Shown here: positions 9,746 to 17,765 of the stretch, in pieces
How the letters are laid out: every line of letters begins with the position of its first letter
How positions within the stretch are numbered: the stretch's first letter is position 1
Origin: Bacteroidales bacterium
Lineage (GTDB): Bacteria > Bacteroidota > Bacteroidia > Bacteroidales > GWA2-32-17
Length of the DNA stretch: 57,933 nt
NCBI GenBank assembly: GCA_013314715.1
Contig: JABUFC010000016.1
Coordinates: 1-57,933 of the forward strand
Direction: 5' to 3'
Made by a program: the position numbers and the translations under genes
The notes under the pieces: generated by a model
What the model was told of the DNA's origin: nothing
Seen by the model: only the letters and a program-made list of their open reading frames with translations
Databases searched by the model: none

Positions 9746-10093
9746 GAGCCCTTTGCAAAACTAAAAAACGTACTTGTTTATTTTGATAAAAATCTCAAAC
9801 TTATTTTAATTATTTGTATTGCTTTTTATCTATTACATTAGAACAATCTAAATAAAAAAAGCAATGTGTAACTCTCACGTCGTGGCAAGCGAACGTATCC
9901 CCTAACTGTCATTGCGATTCTTCTCTTAAAAAAGAGAAGAAGAAGCAATCTCCACCCCACACACAACACAATGGAAACGAGCATCGGGAAGATTGCTTCT
10001 CCCGATTTCTCGAGATCAAAACACCATGCCAACCCTTCATTTGCAATGACGGGAAGGGATGGCAATGACAAAAAAGAGTTTTGCAAAGGTCTC
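9746..10093. repeat. MITE-like non-coding element with 17-bp inverted termini
   Basis: The left end GAGCCCTTTGCAAAACT (9746-9762) is the inverse of the right end AGTTTTGCAAAGGTCTC (10077-10093) with one mismatch. The interior has no credible gene but contains hairpin-prone modules: a GATTCTTCTCTT / AAGAGAAGAAG pair near 9917-9945 and GCAATGAC / CATTGC copies at 9910-10070. These are the 'TCATTGCGA...AAGCAATC' type of dispersed intergenic repeat known from many Bacteroidota genomes. The same terminus occurs at 57496, 57662 and, degenerate, 57807. Its composition is much more GC-rich than the flanks. It may be a non-autonomous element mobilised by an IS transposase elsewhere in the genome. I could not identify a target-site duplication with confidence. 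Confidence 0.7.
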
Positions 10094-10170
10094 ATATTAT
10101 TTTCCAATGCTTTCTTAATAATATAAACAAACAGATGATATGACTATTTTAGGCTTTAGATATATTTAGT

Positions 10171-10178
10171 TATTTTTG
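10171..10178 (+). promoter_or_regulatory. Possible -7 box overlapping the dusB start
   Basis: TATTTTTG matches TAnnTTTG. It overlaps the TTG codon at 10176, which would favour a start at the GTG of 10191 if this box is used. Confidence 0.35.
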
Positions 10179-11189
10179 TCAAAAAAATCTGTGACTTTTG
10201 CTGGATTAAATTTAAGCGACAAACCCTTGTTTCTTGCTCCCATGGAAGACGTAACAGATAGCACATTCCGCTATATCTGTAAAATGATGGGGGGGGTTGA
10301 TGTTGTTTTTACTGAGTTTGTTTCTTCGGATGGGTTGGTATATAATGTAAAAAAAAGTTTTAAAAAGTTGCAAATATTTGATTATGAACGACCTATTGGT
10401 ATTCAAATATATGGAAACATACCTGAGCGTATGGTTGAAGCAGCTAAAATGGTAGAAGAAGCACAACCCGATTTTATTGATATTAATTTTGGATGTCCAG
10501 TAAAAAAAATTGCAAACCGAGGAGCTGGAAGTGGCATGATGAAAAATGTTCCTCTCATGGTCGAAATAACCGAAAAAGTGGTTAAAGCAGTTAAAACACC
10601 AGTTACAGTTAAAACCCGCTTGGGATGGGATGAGCATTCCAAAAATATTCTCGAAATTGCCCTAAGATTACAGGATGTGGGCATTCAAGGTTTAACGATT
10701 CATGGACGTACAAGAAGTCAAATGTACACAGGAACAGCCGATTGGACTCTTATTGGCGAAGTAAAACATCATCCGCTGATTCATATCCCCATTATAGGTA
10801 ATGGAGATGTTACAAGTCCTATTATTGCTCTAGAAAAACTACAACACTATGGCGTAGATGGCATTATGATAGGGCGTGGAAGCATTGGTAAACCTTGGAT
10901 TTTTAAACAAATTAAACATTTTCTTGAAACAGGAGAGTTGCTTCCAGAGCCTACCATTGACGAAAAGATAGCCATAGTAAAAACGCATTTAATGAAATCT
11001 GTCGAAGATAAAGGTGAATATGGTGGTATTTTAACGATGCGTCGTCATTATGTGCAATATTTCAAGGGATTATTAAATAGTCGTCCACTACGTATCAGAT
11101 TATTAACATCAGTTGATTTTCAAGAAAATTTAAAAATATTAGACGAAATACACGAACGCTATAAAAATAATTCAGAAAAATTAGACTAA
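10176..11189 (+). CDS. dusB: tRNA-dihydrouridine synthase
   Basis: This FMN enzyme reduces uridines in the tRNA D-loop with NADPH. The 337-residue TIM-barrel shows LAPMEDVTDSTFR (19-31), DINFGCPVKK with catalytic Cys107, the substrate/FMN motifs VKTRLGWD and IHGRTR, and the phosphate-binding IGNGDV and MIGRGSIGKPW. No ATG is available. The candidates are TTG 10176 (used here) and GTG 10191, which gives a protein starting TFAGLNLSDKP as in homologues. A G8 tract at 10289-10296 lies in codons 38-41, and the frame is intact in this copy. The next gene overlaps by one base (TAATG), indicating translational coupling. Confidence 0.93.
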   Translation: MSKKSVTFAGLNLSDKPLFLAPMEDVTDSTFRYICKMMGGVDVVFTEFVSSDGLVYNVKKSFKKLQIFDYERPIGIQIYGNIPERMVEAAKMVEEAQPDFIDINFGCPVKKIANRGAGSGMMKNVPLMVEITEKVVKAVKTPVTVKTRLGWDEHSKNILEIALRLQDVGIQGLTIHGRTRSQMYTGTADWTLIGEVKHHPLIHIPIIGNGDVTSPIIALEKLQHYGVDGIMIGRGSIGKPWIFKQIKHFLETGELLPEPTIDEKIAIVKTHLMKSVEDKGEYGGILTMRRHYVQYFKGLLNSRPLRIRLLTSVDFQENLKILDEIHERYKNNSEKLD

Positions 11190-11959
11190 TGCAAACATTG
11201 TTTTTTATATTATCGAAGTTATTTAATTTTATTTTTTCGCCCTACACATGGATATTTTTACTTTTAATCTTTGCAATATTTACAAAAAAACCTAAACGCC
11301 AAAAGAAGTTGCTTATTATAACCTTTATTGTTTTTTATTTATTTTCGAATAATTTTATTCTAGATGAAGTAATGCGTTTGTGGGAAAAGCCTCCAGTAAA
11401 AATTGATGCAAACAAAAATCATTATACCTATGTTGTTGTACTAGGTGGTGTTATGAGTTATTATGACACAAAAAATCATCAAATAGGTTTTAATAGGAGT
11501 GTAGATCGGCTTATGCAAGGGATTAAAATGTTAAATCAAAAAATTGCTGATACACTAATTTTTACGGGTGGTGATGGCTCATTATTAAAAACCATAGGAC
11601 CCGAAGGAGAGTATATTAAAAAATATCTTTCTGATATAGGTTTAGATACACTTCGAATTAAAATCGAAAGTCGATCGCAAAATACATACGAAAATGCTAA
11701 AAACACTTCGTTATTATTGCATCAACATCAAAATAAAATATTACTTATTACCTCGGCTTTTCATATGCGAAGAGCTATTGCTTGTTTTAAAAAACAAGGT
11801 ATTAATGTTGACTATTATCCGGCAGATCGAATTGCTGGTAAACGTAAGTTTATAATCGATCATCTTTTAATACCACAGATAGAAACGATGGATCGTTGGA
11901 ATTTGCTTATTCATGAATGGATAGGGTATTTTGTATATTGGATCGTTGGATATATCTAA
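11189..11959 (+). CDS. YdcF/ElyC-family DUF218 membrane protein
   Basis: The protein has 256 residues with two N-terminal membrane helices (about 8-27 and 36-55), then a DUF218 domain (VVVLGG near 83, TGGDGS near 125, ESRSQNTYENA near 158-168, LLITSAFHMRRA near 185-196). Members such as E. coli ElyC/SanA/YdcF act in envelope maintenance, with ElyC linked to peptidoglycan and enterobacterial common antigen lipid-carrier metabolism. The exact activity is not established for this branch. It overlaps the dusB stop codon by one base and is probably in the same operon. Confidence 0.82.
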   Translation: MQTLFFILSKLFNFIFSPYTWIFLLLIFAIFTKKPKRQKKLLIITFIVFYLFSNNFILDEVMRLWEKPPVKIDANKNHYTYVVVLGGVMSYYDTKNHQIGFNRSVDRLMQGIKMLNQKIADTLIFTGGDGSLLKTIGPEGEYIKKYLSDIGLDTLRIKIESRSQNTYENAKNTSLLLHQHQNKILLITSAFHMRRAIACFKKQGINVDYYPADRIAGKRKFIIDHLLIPQIETMDRWNLLIHEWIGYFVYWIVGYI

Positions 11960-11984
11960 ATAATTTTAAAAAATCGAAAAACAC

Positions 11985-12014
11985 TTGTTTGAATTTAAAA
12001 ATAATATATCTTTG
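11985..12014 (+). promoter_or_regulatory. Promoter of the DUF2795 gene
   Basis: TTG at 11985-11987, 19 bases, then TATCTTTG at 12007-12014, a full Bacteroidota -33/-7 match 44 bases ahead of the ATG. Confidence 0.7.
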
Positions 12015-12058
12015 CAAAAATAAACACAATAAGTAATTATACTAAAAATCAAATAGTT

Positions 12059-12280
12059 ATGTATTGGACACTTGAACTTGCATCGAAACTAGAAGATGCT
12101 CCATGGCCTGCAACCAAAGAAGAGTTAATTGATTATGCTATGCGAAGCGGTGCTCCGTTAGAAGTAATCGAAAACCTTCAAGAACTCGAAGACGACGGCG
12201 AAATTTACGAAAGTATTGAAGACATTTGGCCAGATTATCCTTCGAAAGAAGACTTTTTATTTAATGAAGATGAATATTAA
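12059..12280 (+). CDS. DUF2795 family small acidic protein
   Basis: This 73-residue, strongly acidic protein has the DUF2795 layout: WPATKEELIDYAMRSGAP (about 17-34), a short helix (EVIENLQELEDD) and YESIEDIWPDYPS near 52-64. Small DUF2795 proteins are conserved and usually single-gene in Bacteroidota. No biochemical function is established. It has its own promoter (11985-12014) and its own terminator (12285-12308), so it is a monocistronic and probably well expressed gene. Confidence 0.85.
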   Translation: MYWTLELASKLEDAPWPATKEELIDYAMRSGAPLEVIENLQELEDDGEIYESIEDIWPDYPSKEDFLFNEDEY

Positions 12281-12284
12281 TGTT

Positions 12285-12308
12285 AAACCGGCTGGTGCCG
12301 GTTTTTTT
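12285..12308 (+). terminator. Terminator after the DUF2795 gene
   Basis: AACCGGC (12286-12292), loop TGGT, GCCGGTT (12297-12303), followed by T residues: a compact intrinsic terminator. Confidence 0.88.
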
Positions 12309-12322
12309 ATTCTTTAATTCAT

Positions 12323-12799
12323 ATGTATCAACGAGATAAAGCAATAAAAGACATTATACGCCACGACGAAATGGTAGATATTATCAAACGTTGTAAAATT
12401 TGTCATGTGGGTTTTGTGGATGGCGATAAACCTTATGTTTTGGGTTTTAACTTTGGATTTGATGGTAATAAAATATATTTGCATTGTGCCAAAGAAGGTT
12501 ACAAGCTCGATATTTTAGCCAAGAATAACCATGTTTGCGTATATTTCGATACCGATCATGAGTTTTTTGCACGACACGAAGAAGTTGCGTGTAGCTATCG
12601 AATGCGTTATAAAAGTGTTATGGTAATGGGTAAGGCAAGTATTGTAAACAATTTACAACAAAAGGAGAACGCATTAAAAGTATTTATGAAACAATATAGC
12701 GATCGCGAATTTCAGTTTTCTAAACCTGCTTTAGAAAATGTAAATATTATAGTAATAGAAATTGAAAAAATGACGGGCAGAAAATTTGAATATTTATAA
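12323..12799 (+). CDS. Pyridoxamine 5'-phosphate oxidase-like flavin-binding protein (NimA type)
   Basis: This 158-residue split-barrel protein is of the PNPOx-like / NimA group. Typical features are the start MYQRDKAIKD, HVGFVDGDKPYVLGFNF (about 29-45), LHCAKEGYKLDIL (about 53-65) and VCVYFDTD (about 71-78), followed by MVMGKASIV. Relatives bind FMN or heme, and some reduce or detoxify 5-nitroimidazoles. The residue set does not let me claim resistance activity. Only about 24 bases separate it from siaB, so read-through is possible, but a functional link is not evident. Confidence 0.82.
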   Translation: MYQRDKAIKDIIRHDEMVDIIKRCKICHVGFVDGDKPYVLGFNFGFDGNKIYLHCAKEGYKLDILAKNNHVCVYFDTDHEFFARHEEVACSYRMRYKSVMVMGKASIVNNLQQKENALKVFMKQYSDREFQFSKPALENVNIIVIEIEKMTGRKFEYL

Positions 12800-12823
12800 A
12801 AAAAACACTATGTTTACAACCTC

Positions 12824-13378
12824 ATGTTTATATTCGAACAACATAGGGCTTTAAATATAGATGAATGGTTGCACGACCCTTACAATGGAACAATAATTTA
12901 TGCCTATAAAGGTAGTATAAGTGCTTCGATAGTGTCTGAGTGTGTTCAAACATTAGAAGAATATATTGTAAAAAATGGTGAAGGCATTGTTTCAAAACCC
13001 AAAACAGCAGTTCATGTTACCATTGAGCTTATTCAAAATATTTTTCATCATAGCATGCCCTATTGGGGTATAGATAAATTTGGTGCTGTAAAGCTTATAC
13101 ATTTGCCCAATGGCTTATTGCTCGAATTTTTAAATGTTTTATCTAAAGACAAAGCCATTATACTTGGTGAGCGTATTCAACAATTAAATGTATTATCGAA
13201 AGAAGAGCTTAAAAAACTTCATTTGCTTATTTTAAGTAATAACGAATATTCTGTAAAAGGTGGAGGTGGATTGGGATTAGTCGATGTTGCTCGTAAAACA
13301 AGTTCAAAACTTTTAGCAGAATTTTATCCATTTGAAAAAAATAATTATCTTTACTTGTTGAAAATTCATTTAAATTGA
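12824..13378 (+). CDS. siaB: SiaB-family protein kinase (DUF6272)
   Basis: This 184-residue GHKL-type kinase resembles the SiaB family. The ATP-binding N box is IELIQNIFHHS (about 66-76) and the glycine-rich lid is GGGGLGLVDVARKT (about 145-158). In Pseudomonas aeruginosa SiaB phosphorylates SiaC, which when unphosphorylated binds and activates the diguanylate cyclase SiaD. The next gene here encodes a SiaC-like protein 25 bases downstream, so the kinase and its substrate form a two-gene module. No SiaA phosphatase or SiaD cyclase lies beside them. Confidence 0.85.
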   Translation: MFIFEQHRALNIDEWLHDPYNGTIIYAYKGSISASIVSECVQTLEEYIVKNGEGIVSKPKTAVHVTIELIQNIFHHSMPYWGIDKFGAVKLIHLPNGLLLEFLNVLSKDKAIILGERIQQLNVLSKEELKKLHLLILSNNEYSVKGGGGLGLVDVARKTSSKLLAEFYPFEKNNYLYLLKIHLN

Positions 13379-13403
13379 TATATATTTACAAAAAATTTTG
13401 ATT

Positions 13404-13784
13404 ATGGATCCAATAGTAATTGAAGGCACATCTAAAACACCATCGGTAAATTTTAATGCATCTACCGGAGTACTTGAATTAAAAGGTCGTTCAATACCTG
13501 AAAATTCTATTGAATTTTATAAACCACTTATTGAATGGATTGAAAAATATGGCACTGCACCACAAGCAAAAACGATTGTAAATGTGCAGTTAGAATACTT
13601 TAATACGAGCTCATCAAAATGTATCCTTGATGTTTTTAAACGTCTTGAAACTATTGCTAATAATGGGCATGATGTTGTTATTAATTGGCATTATGAAGAA
13701 GATGATGAAGACATGCTCGAAGCAGGAGAAGACTATCAAAGCATTATTAAAGTGCCTTTTAAAATGATAGAAGTAGAAGCATAA
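13404..13784 (+). CDS. siaC: SiaC-family regulatory phosphoprotein (DUF1987)
   Basis: This 126-residue DUF1987 protein is the partner of SiaB. The characteristic order is IEGTSKTPSVNFNASTGVLELKGRS with IPENSIEFYKPL, then LEYFNTSSSKCILDVFKRLE. The TSSSK loop (near 72-76) contains the likely phosphorylated Ser/Thr, by analogy with SiaC. The frame extends to a TTG at 13398, but ATG 13404 is preferred. In Bacteroidota its downstream target is not known. A cyclase partner would have to be encoded elsewhere. A bidirectional-looking terminator follows. Confidence 0.87.
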   Translation: MDPIVIEGTSKTPSVNFNASTGVLELKGRSIPENSIEFYKPLIEWIEKYGTAPQAKTIVNVQLEYFNTSSSKCILDVFKRLETIANNGHDVVINWHYEEDDEDMLEAGEDYQSIIKVPFKMIEVEA

Positions 13785-13807
13785 AAAATATAAAATGTAA
13801 TAATAAG

Positions 13808-13842
13808 GGAAGGCTGTCTCAAAATAGAGTCAGCCTTTTTAT
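13808..13842. terminator. Terminator between siaC and marC, shared by both strands
   Basis: AAGGCTG (13810-13816) pairs with CAGCCTT (13831-13837), with an inner CTC/GAG extension and T5 on the plus strand. It lies between converging genes and slightly overlaps the marC stop region. It belongs to the same hairpin family as 9625-9658 and 56233-56262. Confidence 0.8.
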
Positions 13843-14435
13843 GTTTTTAAAATATGGATACCTGTATTGGTAAGAAATAGTTTAATTGCAATTGCAAGCA
13901 GAATTACTCCAAAAACTTTGCGTAATATCATAATACCACTTTTGCCTAATATTTTTTCGAAAAAACGAGTAGATTTAATTACTATATAAACCAATAGCAT
14001 ATTTAGACTTAAGCCAATAAAAATATTGACATTATGAAATTCTGCTTTTAATGAAAGCAAGGTAGTAATAGAGCCGGCTCCTGCGATAAGCGGAAATGCA
14101 AGGGGTACAATGCTCGCACCATCGGGCGTGGTTCCTTTAAAAATTTCAATATCTAATACCATTTCTAAGGCAAGAACAAAAACAACAAAAGAACCTGCTA
14201 TGGCGAATGAGTAAATATCTACTCCAAATATACCTAATAACGATTCGCCAAAAAAGAAAAATGCTAGCATAATAATATACGAAACCAACGACGCTTTTCC
14301 GGCTTGAACTTTGCCATATTTAGTTTTTAGATTTATAATAATTGGTATTGATCCTGTAATGTCTATTACAGCAAACAAAACCATAAAGACTGAAAATATT
14401 TCTTTAATACTAAAATGAGTAAATAGTTCTATCAT
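13839..14435 (-). CDS. MarC-family integral membrane protein
   Basis: This is a 198-residue, six-helix membrane protein of the MarC/UPF0056 family. It has the family hallmarks FAVIDITGSIPIIINL (about 21-36) near the N-terminus and PLAFPLIAGAGSITTLL (about 112-128) in the middle. Members were once linked to multiple-antibiotic resistance in E. coli but that was not upheld. Transport of small molecules is suspected but unproven. Its start codon overlaps the stop of the upstream S46 peptidase gene by one base, so the two are probably cotranscribed and translationally coupled. Confidence 0.87.
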   Translation of the reverse strand: MIELFTHFSIKEIFSVFMVLFAVIDITGSIPIIINLKTKYGKVQAGKASLVSYIIMLAFFFFGESLLGIFGVDIYSFAIAGSFVVFVLALEMVLDIEIFKGTTPDGASIVPLAFPLIAGAGSITTLLSLKAEFHNVNIFIGLSLNMLLVYIVIKSTRFFEKILGKSGIMILRKVFGVILLAIAIKLFLTNTGIHILKT

Positions 14436-16585
14436 TATTTTATAAGTTTTATTTCGTTAACTAAACGCGTTGCACCAGAGTATTTGTCAATAATAAATAA
14501 AACATAACGTGCATCAACACAGATGGTTCGTTGTAGGTTTGGTTCGTAGTTGATGTCGCCACTCATTGCTTCCCAGTTGCCATCAAAGGCAATTCCAATA
14601 AGGTTTCCGTCGGCATCTAATACACAACTGCCACTATTACCACCCGTAATATCGTTAGTAGTAATAAAACAAACAGGAACTGTCCCATGTTCATTAACAT
14701 ATTGGCCATAATCTTTATTTTTATATAATTCTTTAAGGCGAGTCGGAACATTGAATTCTTCATTTTTTACATCTTCTTTTTCCATAATACCATCAATTGT
14801 AGTGTAATAATCGTAGTGAACGGCATCGCGTGGGATATAATCTTTTACATTTCCATAACTTAAACGAATGGTAGAATTGGCATCAGGATAAAAAATACTA
14901 TCAGGATGCATTTCCATTTGGGCTTTAATCCATAAACGTTCGGCTTCGTGCAAGCTGTCTTCGTTTATATTCATAAACCAATAAGTATAAAATGCATCTT
15001 GGGCTATTATGAAAAAAGGATCGTTATTTAATATTTTTATGTCAGGTTTTTCTAAAAATTTATTGAATCGTTGTTGGTCAGAGAAAATAGATTTTGCATA
15101 AATTTTATCGGCATAAACGCTAAAATTTCCTTTATATTTTTTTTCGACCAGATTCATAACATTCAGATGAAAGGTTGGTTGTATGTCTTGTGCATACATA
15201 GTGAATAAATTAACAAATAATTCTTTATCAATTTCAGCATCGAAATTTTTATAGAAATTATCCGACTGTTTTTTTATTTCTTCAATATAAGGTTTGATTG
15301 AATCCATGGGCATTTGGTATTGAAGCAATTCATATAATCCAAGAATTTTAAATGGGAAATAAACCAGTTCGCAACCGCCAAAAATAGCTTCGTTTAAGTA
15401 TTGATAAGCTTTAATACTTTCTTTATATTCTTGATAATAATTCTTAATGACAAGCAATACGCTATCGTATTCTTCTTTTTTAGTTGGGTTTTGCATGAGC
15501 CATTGGTTAAATTTATCTTCTATGGCTTTCTTTTTATCTATTACTTTGTTGCGAATGAGCTGTTCGCGCTCGCCAATATAATATTTATAATAATTCGAAC
15601 ATTCGCTGTATTTAGAAGCATATTGAATTTTTGTTTTAGCCGATTTTTTCATGCCTTTTTCAATAATATCTAATTTTTTTGCTCGTATTTTAATGACAGA
15701 AGGTGCTACTATATCAATTTCGTTTTGAACAGCATACGAAGTCATGTATCGGTTTGTTGTGCCCGGGAATCCTATAGTCATGGCAAAATCACCTTGTTTA
15801 ATGCCTTTGATACTGACATTTAAGTTTTTGATGGGTTGATATGGAACGTTTAAAGGTGAATATTTAGCTGGTTTTCCATCGGGTGAAGTATAAATTCTGA
15901 AAATTGAAAAATCGCCGGTATGGCGTGTCCACATCCAATTGTCGGTGTCGCCACCAAATTTGCCTATTGCCGAAGGCGGAGCACCTACTAATCGAACATC
16001 GTAAAAGGTTTTATACACAAATAGCAAATACTGATTACCTCCAAACATATCTACTATTTGATAATTATTTTCGGTATCTTCTGCAAATTCACTTTCAATG
16101 GTTCTGATTTTTTCTTCAATTTTTGCCAGTCGCTCATTCAAAGGCATTTTAGCATCGATGCCGTCTAATACATCGATAGTAACATCTTCTATTTTGACTA
16201 AAATAGAAGCACAAAGATCTTCGTTTGGTAATTCATCTTTAAAATCTTTGGCCCAAAAACCATCGACTAAATAATTATGCTCAAGGGTACTATGTTGTTG
16301 TATGGCATCGAAACCACAATGGTGATTAGTAAAAACAAGTCCCTTTGAAGAAACTAAACTTGCCGAACAGAAAAAACCTAATGGACTATCGACATTGCTT
16401 AAACCTACAATTGCATCTTTTAGCGAAGCATGATTGATATTGTAAATATCGTCGGGAGTTAATTTTAAACCTTGCTTTTTAATGTCTTCATATTTTTTGT
16501 TGATGAGCGATAATACCCACATGCCTTCGTCGGCGCTTGCTATAATGGTTAAAAACACAAACCAAAATAAAAATATTTTTTTCAT
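14435..16585 (-). CDS. dpp7: S46 family dipeptidyl-peptidase, DPP7-type
   Basis: This 716-residue periplasmic serine exopeptidase releases dipeptides from peptide N-termini. It has a signal peptide (MKKIFLFWFVFLTIIASA), the catalytic His motif TNHHCG (86-91) and the nucleophile Ser651 in TGGNSGSCV. Eighteen residues after the Ser lies Gly669 (AFDGNW), which aligns with position 673 of Porphyromonas DPP7/DPP11. Gly there marks DPP7 (hydrophobic P1) and Arg marks DPP11 (acidic P1), so DPP7-type specificity is inferred. It would feed dipeptides made by extracellular proteases such as the C25 protease in this window into the cell. A -7 box (TATCTTTG) lies upstream on the minus strand. Confidence 0.92.
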   Translation of the reverse strand: MKKIFLFWFVFLTIIASADEGMWVLSLINKKYEDIKKQGLKLTPDDIYNINHASLKDAIVGLSNVDSPLGFFCSASLVSSKGLVFTNHHCGFDAIQQHSTLEHNYLVDGFWAKDFKDELPNEDLCASILVKIEDVTIDVLDGIDAKMPLNERLAKIEEKIRTIESEFAEDTENNYQIVDMFGGNQYLLFVYKTFYDVRLVGAPPSAIGKFGGDTDNWMWTRHTGDFSIFRIYTSPDGKPAKYSPLNVPYQPIKNLNVSIKGIKQGDFAMTIGFPGTTNRYMTSYAVQNEIDIVAPSVIKIRAKKLDIIEKGMKKSAKTKIQYASKYSECSNYYKYYIGEREQLIRNKVIDKKKAIEDKFNQWLMQNPTKKEEYDSVLLVIKNYYQEYKESIKAYQYLNEAIFGGCELVYFPFKILGLYELLQYQMPMDSIKPYIEEIKKQSDNFYKNFDAEIDKELFVNLFTMYAQDIQPTFHLNVMNLVEKKYKGNFSVYADKIYAKSIFSDQQRFNKFLEKPDIKILNNDPFFIIAQDAFYTYWFMNINEDSLHEAERLWIKAQMEMHPDSIFYPDANSTIRLSYGNVKDYIPRDAVHYDYYTTIDGIMEKEDVKNEEFNVPTRLKELYKNKDYGQYVNEHGTVPVCFITTNDITGGNSGSCVLDADGNLIGIAFDGNWEAMSGDINYEPNLQRTICVDARYVLFIIDKYSGATRLVNEIKLIK

Positions 16586-16608
16586 GATTTTAATTAGTTA
16601 CTTTGTTA

Positions 16609-16616
16609 CAAAGATA
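16609..16616 (-). promoter_or_regulatory. -7 box of the S46 peptidase gene
   Basis: Read on the minus strand this is TATCTTTG, an exact TAnnTTTG match 23 bases upstream of the ATG. No clear -33 element is seen. Confidence 0.5.
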
Positions 16617-16732
16617 ATGCAAATAAAACCAAATTACTTACATAAATATTTTTTTCGAAAGAAGTATTTAAGTGGTCAGTTAATTCTAAGGGAAATTCTG
16701 CAATAAAATAGTAAAAATTGGTAGCCTTCAAA

Positions 16733-17572
16733 TTAATCGTCGCAATGATCGCAGTTATAGCCTTTATTAATGATTTCCATTGCACGTAGGCTCATGCCCA
16801 TGCTCGAAAATCCACCGTCGTGATAAAGGTTTTGCATAGTAACTTTTTTGGTTAAATCGCTAAAAAGTGTAACACAATAATCGGCACATTCGTCGGCAGT
16901 TGCATTACCGAGAGGCGACATTCGGTCCGAAAAATCCATTAGGTTGTTCATGCCTTTTACACCCTTACCGGCAGTTGTAAGCGTAGGCGACTGCGAAATA
17001 GTATTGATTCTAATTTTTTTGTCGCGTCCGTAAATATATCCAAAGCTACGAGCAATCGATTCGAGTGTTGCTTTGGCTTCGGCCATGTCGTTGTATCGGT
17101 AAAATGTGCGTTGAGCTGCTATATAGGTTAAAGCTACAACCGACCCCCATTCGTTAATAGCATCTAATTTTCGTGCTACTTGAAGCATTTTATGAAACGA
17201 AAGTGCTGATATATCGAGTGTTTTTAAAAAATAATCATAATCTAAATTGTCATACTTATTACTTTTTCGAACATTCATCGACATACCTATACTGTGTAAA
17301 AAAAAGTCGATTTTGCCACCAAAATGATGCATGGTGTTTTTAAAGACTTCTTCTATTTCTTTTACATTTGTTGCGTCAGCTGCGAAAAAAGGAACATTAT
17401 ATTTTTCGCAAAAGCTTTTAATTTCGCCCATGCGATAGGCAAGAGCTGTGTTTGACATGGTTATTTCAGCTCCTTCTTCAATACATCTTTCTGCTATTTT
17501 CCATGCAATAGATTGTTCATTAAGAGCACCGAAAATTATCCCTTTTTTTCCTTTGAGTAAATTATAAGCCAT
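16733..17572 (-). CDS. fabI: Enoyl-[acyl-carrier-protein] reductase FabI
   Basis: This 279-residue NAD(P)H-dependent reductase catalyses the last step of each fatty-acid elongation cycle. It has the FabI-type cofactor loop GALNEQSIAW (15-24), HSIGMS (93-98) and the catalytic Tyr160-x6-Lys167 (YNDMAEAK). The C-terminal end HCDD is unusual, being Cys- and His-containing, but similar tails occur in Bacteroidota FabI proteins. This is the housekeeping enzyme. A second enoyl reductase-like SDR of the FabL type is encoded at 42072-42848. The gene stands alone with its own -7 box. Confidence 0.93.
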   Translation of the reverse strand: MAYNLLKGKKGIIFGALNEQSIAWKIAERCIEEGAEITMSNTALAYRMGEIKSFCEKYNVPFFAADATNVKEIEEVFKNTMHHFGGKIDFFLHSIGMSMNVRKSNKYDNLDYDYFLKTLDISALSFHKMLQVARKLDAINEWGSVVALTYIAAQRTFYRYNDMAEAKATLESIARSFGYIYGRDKKIRINTISQSPTLTTAGKGVKGMNNLMDFSDRMSPLGNATADECADYCVTLFSDLTKKVTMQNLYHDGGFSSMGMSLRAMEIINKGYNCDHCDD

Positions 17573-17590
17573 AATGTTAAAATTTTAATG

Positions 17591-17598
17591 CAAAATTA
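17591..17598 (-). promoter_or_regulatory. -7 box of fabI
   Basis: On the minus strand this reads TAATTTTG, matching TAnnTTTG, 18 bases upstream of the ATG. A TTTG lies 16 bases further up, somewhat closer than the usual 19-21. Confidence 0.4.
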
Positions 17599-17737
17599 TA
17601 TATTTATTTTAATACAAATGTACATATTCACATTTATGCTGTGTTTATTGAATAATATGCTTAATTTATTAGTGTTAAATATATAAAAACCTTTGGTTAA
17701 AAGCATGAAGTTCTTTTATTGATTCGCAAAAAATACA

Positions 17738-17745
17738 TACCTTTG
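17738..17745 (+). promoter_or_regulatory. -7 box of dxs
   Basis: TACCTTTG matches TAnnTTTG, 20 bases upstream of the dxs ATG. A TTG at 17719-17721 is a possible but close -33 element. Confidence 0.5.
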
Positions 17746-17765
17746 AAGTTCATTTTTTATTAAAA

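Noticed and set aside
9838-10107. An 89-codon minus-strand frame
   Set aside because: It lies inside the MITE-like repeat element and its translation follows the repeat modules.
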